A stretch of DNA of 52,960 nt, taken from contig JAUXFM010000005.1 in NCBI GenBank assembly GCA_030622955.1, positions 1 through 52,960 on the forward strand, in the 5' to 3' direction. The stretch comes from Lentisphaerales bacterium (GTDB lineage Bacteria > Verrucomicrobiota > Kiritimatiellia > JAUXFM01). The notes beneath the pieces are model-generated. The model made no database searches. It had not been told where the DNA came from and saw nothing but the letters and a program-made list of their open reading frames with translations. The position numbers and the translations under genes were made by a program. How positions within the stretch are numbered: position 1 is the stretch's first letter; each line of letters starts with the position of its first letter. Shown in pieces: positions 47,139 to 52,960 of the stretch.

Positions 47139-48149
47139 ATGAGGAACGAAGCGCAGCAACTGGTAGTAGGAATGGTGGCATTATTGCTATGTCTGTCTAC
47201 GGCGATTGGCCAAAACAATATTGCCGAAGAAGAGAAGAATATGGCATACCTCGGTGTCGCGGCGGTACCGATCGATGAAGCGATGACCAAGCAGCTAGGG
47301 CTGTCGGAGGGAGTCGGGCTGGTTGTGACATTTCTGGATCAGAATGGACCTTCCGCCGAAATTCTTGAGCCTCACGACGTTATCTACAAGCTGAACGACC
47401 AGGTCTTGGTTTCACCGCGACAGCTTGCAGTTACTGTCCGCATGCTTGAGCCTGACGATATTGTCAAGCTGCAGATCATCCGCGAAGGCAAGCGGCTAGA
47501 GATAGAAACGGAACTTGGCGAGACGGATTACAGGCCGCTGGTTGGTAGTTCCAGTCAGCCCTACTTGGGACGCCGAAGCCTGATGCCTATGCGAGTCACC
47601 GCTGATGATCGGCCGAACTGGCAAATGCGGCATGGTTCGGAAACTGTGAGCTTGGAAGAGCTGCAGGGAACTATCAGTGGCGTGATCGAAGGTGTGATGG
47701 GAGAACTGCGCCAACCAGGCTCTGGCGTAGATGAAAAAGGGCTGGCAGTCCTTCTCGAGAATCTCCGAGCATTTGAGGGAGGCGGAAAGGGCGGAACGTT
47801 AGTGACAGGAGCAGCCCCCGGTGAGGCGAAGGTCGTAACAACGCCCGGTAAGAACGTGCAGATGTCGACCTCGGTCTTGATGAATGGGCGTCAAGCCTTC
47901 TCAAGCATCGATGATGATGGCGTAATGACCCTCACGATCGGAGGGGATGGCAAGAAGTCGTTCACGGCGAAGGATAAGGCCGGCAAAGTGCTCTTCAGCG
48001 GACCTATTGATAGCGAGGAAGATCAGGAGTCGGTGCCAGCGCATCTGATTGAGCGGCTTGATGAACTTAAGAAAAGACTTCCAAAGGAAGATGAGAATAA
48101 GGAAAAACCTGTGGCGTTTGTGTCGGGTGCGACCGATCCTGTGTTATAG
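47139..48149 (+). CDS. Secreted PDZ-domain protein
   Basis: YLGVAAVPIDEAMTKQLGLSEGVGLVVTFLDQNGPSAEI-LEPHDVIYKLNDQVLVSPRQLAVTVR. Confidence 0.85.
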   Translation: MRNEAQQLVVGMVALLLCLSTAIGQNNIAEEEKNMAYLGVAAVPIDEAMTKQLGLSEGVGLVVTFLDQNGPSAEILEPHDVIYKLNDQVLVSPRQLAVTVRMLEPDDIVKLQIIREGKRLEIETELGETDYRPLVGSSSQPYLGRRSLMPMRVTADDRPNWQMRHGSETVSLEELQGTISGVIEGVMGELRQPGSGVDEKGLAVLLENLRAFEGGGKGGTLVTGAAPGEAKVVTTPGKNVQMSTSVLMNGRQAFSSIDDDGVMTLTIGGDGKKSFTAKDKAGKVLFSGPIDSEEDQESVPAHLIERLDELKKRLPKEDENKEKPVAFVSGATDPVL

Positions 48150-48448
48150 TTTTCTTCTTCACTGCCTTCAAGAGGGACAGGGCGAACGTGAGTTCCTGTG
48201 CCCCCTCAATTTTGTTTGTGGGTGGAAACAGGAAAACTTTTTCAAGTTGAAGCAAGAGCGTGAATCGTCTGATCCTGACCTTGGCCTGTTCCTGATCGGT
48301 CGTCCCGATGACCTGAACATGAGCTGGATAGAATTATTCCCTTCCAGGAGTGAATTCTCGAGCACAGGTAATTCTTTCTCGTGGGCGATTGTGCGAGAGC
48401 CGCATGAGCGCCACGATCACTGCGTAGCAGATGCCTCAGAATCGGCGA

Positions 48449-49639
48449 CTACTTCTCGCAACGATTCTTTGAAATAGCTTTCAGGATGGCACTGCTTACG
48501 GGTGGGCAGCCGGTGACGAATATTCCGCTGTTCTTATGTTTGGCCGTGCAATTGCCGATACAGAGCGTATTGGGTGCGATGTCTTCATGCCCTTTGCCTA
48601 TGGCAATCCTGACAGGCAGTTCTTTGCCAAAGTAATCGAACAGTTCCTTGCTGTGCTTTTGCAGGAATAGAAGCACTGTGGACTGACAGCCACTGCAGGA
48701 ATTGCGGTCGAGTATCGTGACGTCAGGAAACTCGATTGACAGGTTCGTGGGCGCTGGTGTGAATGGTTGCGCCCATTGCTGCCATTCGGGCGGGGTTATG
48801 TCGAGCTGCTTCACTTCGATGAGGCCCAGGCCTCGGTCCGCACCCATGCGGAGATGGGGAATGTCACGAGGTGACAGGCCCATCAGCCGGCATCCGGTGG
48901 AATCCACAGCAAAGGCGTCCGGCCCTGCGATGACCACGCCAAGTTGTCTGGGTTCCCCGGCACTCGGGCCAAGTCCTTCCATGCCCACGGTACCGTCTAG
49001 TATCGAGAAATGCGGCCGAAGCACGCTTGCCATATCTGCAATAGCCACGTCCAGGGATTTCTCGCCATCTTCAGTTTCCGGCAGCATGTGCAGTTCAACC
49101 TTGCTCCGCCGCCAGAGGCAGCCCTTCATGTTCTTGACGGCGAGGGTAACACCAGTATGCATGTGCATCTTCATTACCGGTATAGAAACAACAAGATCAT
49201 GTTCCAACACATCAGCACACACCAGCAGTGTGTTGATGGCTCGGCCTTCAGGGATGTCGACTGCAACAGGATCGCGCTCATCGAGATCAACAACAGGACA
49301 ATCGCGATCCCGTGCCACGCCGGCAATTCCGGTTGCCTCCAGGGCATACATTGTCCTGACTCCTGTGATCGGGCTCTCACCAACGGTAACGATCGCTCCC
49401 GCTTCCTTGAACGCATCAATAGCTGCAGCGACAACCTGTGGATCTGTTGTTATGCCGGATCCCGGCTTAGCGATGCGGCCCGCATTGGGTTTCAGGAGGA
49501 CTCGTTTTTCTTCGGCTGCGGACAAGTCGAATACTGAGAGGGCAGACATCGTGTTGGTATAAGCGTCCTGTCCGCCGGCAACATTGACAGTTGCCGGCGA
49601 TGTGCCCCAAAAACCATCCTCTATGTCCTGTGATTTCAT
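48449..49639 (-). CDS. DUF362 domain-containing protein
   Basis: VLLKPNAG..., VVSIPVMKMHMHTGVTLAVKNMKGCLWR, ILDGTVGMEGLGPSAGEPRQLGVVIAGPDAFAVDSTGCRLMG. Confidence 0.85.
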   Translation of the reverse strand: MKSQDIEDGFWGTSPATVNVAGGQDAYTNTMSALSVFDLSAAEEKRVLLKPNAGRIAKPGSGITTDPQVVAAAIDAFKEAGAIVTVGESPITGVRTMYALEATGIAGVARDRDCPVVDLDERDPVAVDIPEGRAINTLLVCADVLEHDLVVSIPVMKMHMHTGVTLAVKNMKGCLWRRSKVELHMLPETEDGEKSLDVAIADMASVLRPHFSILDGTVGMEGLGPSAGEPRQLGVVIAGPDAFAVDSTGCRLMGLSPRDIPHLRMGADRGLGLIEVKQLDITPPEWQQWAQPFTPAPTNLSIEFPDVTILDRNSCSGCQSTVLLFLQKHSKELFDYFGKELPVRIAIGKGHEDIAPNTLCIGNCTAKHKNSGIFVTGCPPVSSAILKAISKNRCEK

Positions 49640-49843
49640 TCTTCAGCCTTTGCACCATCCTATAAGAAGAGCGCGTCGAGTGTCGAGAGGAAGGAAAAGA
49701 AGGGTATTGCCATACCGATGGTGAAGGCGGTGGAGCAGATTGCAAGGGACTGAGGTCATTTCAGGCGATGGCGTAACTTGCAGGTATAAGAGCAACAGGC
49801 CGGCGAGTGTTATTCCTTCTTGCTGAAACCCGAACCCTTGCAT

Positions 49844-50677
49844 TTACCATTGGGATGCGTTAATGCGGCGGATTGTGGCAGCGTGGGGTTTGAAAGGGAG
49901 TTTTGGCGCTTTGGGGATGGGGACACGATCCTTCGAATTGTATGGCATGGTGCTCAGTTTCATGTTGTAAGCCACCGGCATGAGGTATGCAAGGTTGACC
50001 ACATCGGTTATGTTATATGCTAATAGTGTTTCAAGTGCCTTGCTATTCCCATTCCGCTTGTAATCGTCCCACAAGAGGACTGCAAAGAATCCATCGACCC
50101 CTGCGAGTTCTTCGCGATCGAGGTTGAATTGTCGCTCACACTCTTTGAGGCCGCCCTTGTAGCCAAGGCTTGCGAGAACGTATCGCATGTCGATGTGTGC
50201 CTGATTGATGTCAACATCGAGGCTCCTGCGGAGAAACGGAATGTCAAAAGTTTTGCCGTTGTAGGTGACGATCAGTTTGTAGCGGGCAATATCGCGTCTG
50301 AAGTTGACGAGATTTACACCATTCACGTAGTGGCGGATTTTCTTTCCGTCATACAGGGCGATAGTAGTCACGTAATCTCTGCCGGGTGTCAAGCCGGTTG
50401 TTTCTATGTCCAGGTAAGCGACCGAATCGGCAAAGTCAGCGAAGAGCCGCCAATGTTCCTTTGAGGGGAGCAGGTCGTAGAAGTGACGTGCGTTGCCTGA
50501 TGACAGTTTTTTCACGGACTCTTCTACATGTTGCTGTAGGCCAGCAGATTTGCGGGGGCTGAAGCCCTTCTTTTGTGCATTGCATACATCTGCCCAGGAG
50601 CATATGCCAGCATCCCACAGTTTTTGCTCGGATCCCGCGCCAATGCCGGGTATATGACAGAAAGTGCGCTTTAGCAT
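49844..50677 (-). CDS. RNase H-like exonuclease (YprB-type, RNase_H_2)
   Basis: AYLDIETTGLTPGRDYVTTIALYDG...LIVTYNGKTFDIPFL...HIDMRYVLASLGYKGGLKECE...AYNITDVVNLAYL; N-terminal HhH-like FCHIPGIGAGSEQKLWDAGI. Confidence 0.85.
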   Translation of the reverse strand: MLKRTFCHIPGIGAGSEQKLWDAGICSWADVCNAQKKGFSPRKSAGLQQHVEESVKKLSSGNARHFYDLLPSKEHWRLFADFADSVAYLDIETTGLTPGRDYVTTIALYDGKKIRHYVNGVNLVNFRRDIARYKLIVTYNGKTFDIPFLRRSLDVDINQAHIDMRYVLASLGYKGGLKECERQFNLDREELAGVDGFFAVLLWDDYKRNGNSKALETLLAYNITDVVNLAYLMPVAYNMKLSTMPYNSKDRVPIPKAPKLPFKPHAATIRRINASQW

Positions 50678-51098
50678 GGCTCAATTATGCCTGTTATGGG
50701 CTATCCAGCACCAGCATAGTGACTCAGTTTCTTTTGATTGCATGATATTTGGGCCGTTCCTGACGTATATTGCCATTGGCGAAGAAAGCGCTCATTCTCC
50801 TTTACAGTTTCACATGAGTGCCGCGCCGCTGAGATCGAAATGGCAGTATTGCAGGAAGTGATGCAGCAAGCTGTGACGAAGTGTTTGTACAGCAGATGCA
50901 GGCAGAGATGTGGGTGTGTGGGATATGGGATCTTCGCTGCTGGCCGTTTCTGATATGTTCGAGTTTATTATGCCGGAACTTACTGCTCGCGCTGGCCTTG
51001 CAAATCGCCGAAGTATTGCAATCGGCGCGCCATCCCCTTACAATACGCCCGTAAAGTGCGGCTGATGTTCATCAGCTCATCCTGGAGGGCGGGCATTA

Positions 51099-52928
51099 AT
51101 GATCGGTTCGACCATAGGTGGATACGAGTTAACTGAGAAACTTGGCAGTAACCTGGTTTCGACCACTTACAAGGCCAGGGTCACCGCCACGGACATGCCT
51201 GCGATCGTAAAAATCCTGCTTCCCCAGGTTGTTGGCAACGAGATCGATCTCGAGCGATTCAAAACAAAAGCCGGCAACGCCATGCATCTTGATCATCCGG
51301 ACATTGTGAAGGTCATCGATGCGGGCCAGAAAGGGACAGATTGGTTCGTCGCGATGGAGTATGTTGAAGGGTACAGTGTGGAGGATTGGATCCTTCGCTC
51401 CGGAAAGATCGTTGAGGATCAGGCGCTCATGGTCATTCAGCATGCTGCTGTTGCACTGGCATATGCCTGGGACGATTGTGGGATCACGCATCGTGATCTG
51501 AAGCCTTCTGACATTATGATAGCCGCCGACGGTTCGGTGAAGGTGACCGATCTGGGAATGATCAAACTTATAGAAACCGATGCGGGCAGGATGATGACCA
51601 GTGAGATAGGAATCACCCCTTATTACTGTTCACCCGAAGTTGCAAAAGGAGAACGCAAGCCGGGGTTCAGGAGCGATCTCTATTCGCTGGGCGCGATACT
51701 TTATCATATGGTCACCGGAAAGGTGCCTTTTGGTGATGCAGGGGGTGCCGGTGCCCTGGTTAAGCAGGTTACTGATAAACTCCAGAATCCGAGAGAGCTC
51801 AATCCGGATCTCAGTGATCACACCATTGAGTTGATTAGCCATATGATGGCCAAGGCGCCCGAGCATCGACACAAGAGCTGGACCATGCTGGTTGATGACA
51901 TCAAGGGCATTTGTCGTGGCGAAAAGCCTGAGTCATTGCCCGCCAAAGCTGCGAGCAGTGTTTCATTACCTTCCAGGAATCATGATAAGGGGAAAGCGAA
52001 GATTCAGGCAAAACTGGTGGTCGGACCCAAAAAGAAGATCGCAAGAGGTGCCATGGATGTGTTGCGGACAACACAGATGCTTGAATCCGACATGAAGCCG
52101 GCCAGGAGATCGTATGGTGGGTTGATAGCTGTTGCATCATTACTCCTCGTGCTGGTCGGTAGCGTTGCTTTCGGAATCCATTTTCTGAAGAAGCAGCAGA
52201 GGGATGCTGCAATGTATCGTGCAGATCTGGAGCGCCAGGCTGAGGAGGCGCGCCGAATCCAGGAACAGGAATTGGTGTCGGGTGGATTGGAGGCGGACGC
52301 TAGCTTCAGCAACGAACCGGAACCTGCTGACACAGAGGCATTGCCGGCCAGAGTTGCGGCTACGCCACGCTCGCCGCGAATACCTTACCTCGAAGCACCA
52401 CGCCAGGTCACGAACCCGGAGCCAGAACCTGAACAGCCCGCAACGACAACGCCAGCGGTGAAGCCGGAACCCGGGCAGCCACAGGATGAGAGGTTGCCGG
52501 ACGAATTTATCGAGGCAAGAACTCAATTTGAGCAGCAACAGCGTCAGACAGATGTCCAATACACCATTAATATCAAAAAAGTCAACAAGCAGTATCTTGG
52601 CGCCCTGGAGAAGCTGCGTCAGGCAGTGCAGAAACAGGGCGAGCTTGAGCAGGTTATGGCCATTAAGAGTGAGGAGGCTCGATTCAAGCAGGAGGAGACT
52701 GTGCCTTTCACGGCGTCAGCCGACCTTCCCATGAAGGTGCGGGAATTCCAGGCAACATTTTCGAAGCTGGAGCGGCAGTATCAGCGCGACAGAACCGCAA
52801 AGAAGAAATCCGCGGCAGTGACCTATCTGAGAGATTTGGCGATATTGAAGAAGCTTCTTACCCAGAAGAAACGGATCGAGGATGCCATCCTTGTTGATAA
52901 GCAGATGAAAGCCTTCACGATGCCCTGA
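51099..52928 (+). CDS. Membrane-anchored serine/threonine protein kinase, atypical active-site residues
   Basis: YELTEKLGSNLVSTTYKARV, HRDLKPSDIMIAADGSVKVTDLGMIKL, GITPYYCSPEVAKGERKPGFRSDLYSLGAILYHMVTG; TM at GLIAVASLLLVLVGSVAFGIHFL; coiled-coil C-terminus. Confidence 0.9.
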   Translation: MIGSTIGGYELTEKLGSNLVSTTYKARVTATDMPAIVKILLPQVVGNEIDLERFKTKAGNAMHLDHPDIVKVIDAGQKGTDWFVAMEYVEGYSVEDWILRSGKIVEDQALMVIQHAAVALAYAWDDCGITHRDLKPSDIMIAADGSVKVTDLGMIKLIETDAGRMMTSEIGITPYYCSPEVAKGERKPGFRSDLYSLGAILYHMVTGKVPFGDAGGAGALVKQVTDKLQNPRELNPDLSDHTIELISHMMAKAPEHRHKSWTMLVDDIKGICRGEKPESLPAKAASSVSLPSRNHDKGKAKIQAKLVVGPKKKIARGAMDVLRTTQMLESDMKPARRSYGGLIAVASLLLVLVGSVAFGIHFLKKQQRDAAMYRADLERQAEEARRIQEQELVSGGLEADASFSNEPEPADTEALPARVAATPRSPRIPYLEAPRQVTNPEPEPEQPATTTPAVKPEPGQPQDERLPDEFIEARTQFEQQQRQTDVQYTINIKKVNKQYLGALEKLRQAVQKQGELEQVMAIKSEEARFKQEETVPFTASADLPMKVREFQATFSKLERQYQRDRTAKKKSAAVTYLRDLAILKKLLTQKKRIEDAILVDKQMKAFTMP

Positions 52929-52960
52929 TCAATACTTGCCGCGCAACTGCAACCGAGGAC

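Noticed and set aside
50678-51098. ~420-bp intergenic region before the kinase
   Set aside because: Small ORFs only, no ncRNA or tRNA fold recognised by eye apart from the short palindrome reported.
51088-51099. tggagggcgggc resembling a third copy of the GGAGGGCGAG repeat
   Set aside because: Only ~10 bp matches and it coincides with the kinase ribosome-binding region.

Overview
The 53-kb window is a bacterial chromosome segment. Gene content suggests the PVC group (Kiritimatiellota/Lentisphaerota-like), but that is inference only. It contains: (i) an exopolysaccharide/exosortase locus at ~0.1-9.2 kb with several glycosyltransferases, exosortase, an EpsI-like protein, a B12-binding radical SAM protein and a polyprenyl sugar-phosphate transferase; (ii) DUF1638, a beta-phosphoglucomutase-like HAD protein with an extra N-terminal domain, and a stand-alone PurH N-terminal domain; (iii) queD-queE-queC; (iv) a DegT aminotransferase, purA, and the uppS-cdsA-dxr-rseP-ispG envelope/isoprenoid operon; (v) an SHD1-alpha/beta-hydrolase and a REP-associated tyrosine transposase bounded by perfect 33-bp inverted repeats; (vi) a C39-like protein, a SprT-like protein and an MFS transporter; (vii) a minus-strand operon of triple-phosphatase/CTP-kinase fusion, HEAT protein, processive GT2 and TPR/YaiO-like protein; (viii) a homologue of the tRNA-queuosine mannosyltransferase (DUF3524/GTDC1) and a GH65 phosphorylase; (ix) an orphan SecD-P1-like protein, an EF-hand protein, an ECF sigma/PDZ operon, DUF362, an RNase H-like exonuclease and a Ser/Thr kinase. 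The observations most worth follow-up are the triple DSP-DGK1/SEC59-like fusion operon, the GH65 C-terminal domain on the beta-PGM, the queuosine genes together with a QTMAN homologue, degenerate 7-bp tandem repeats in intergenic spacers (notably the que operon), and the RAYT whose inverted repeat encodes its own C-terminus. No tRNA, rRNA or CRISPR array was recognised by eye. All family calls come from reading motifs; no database search was run.
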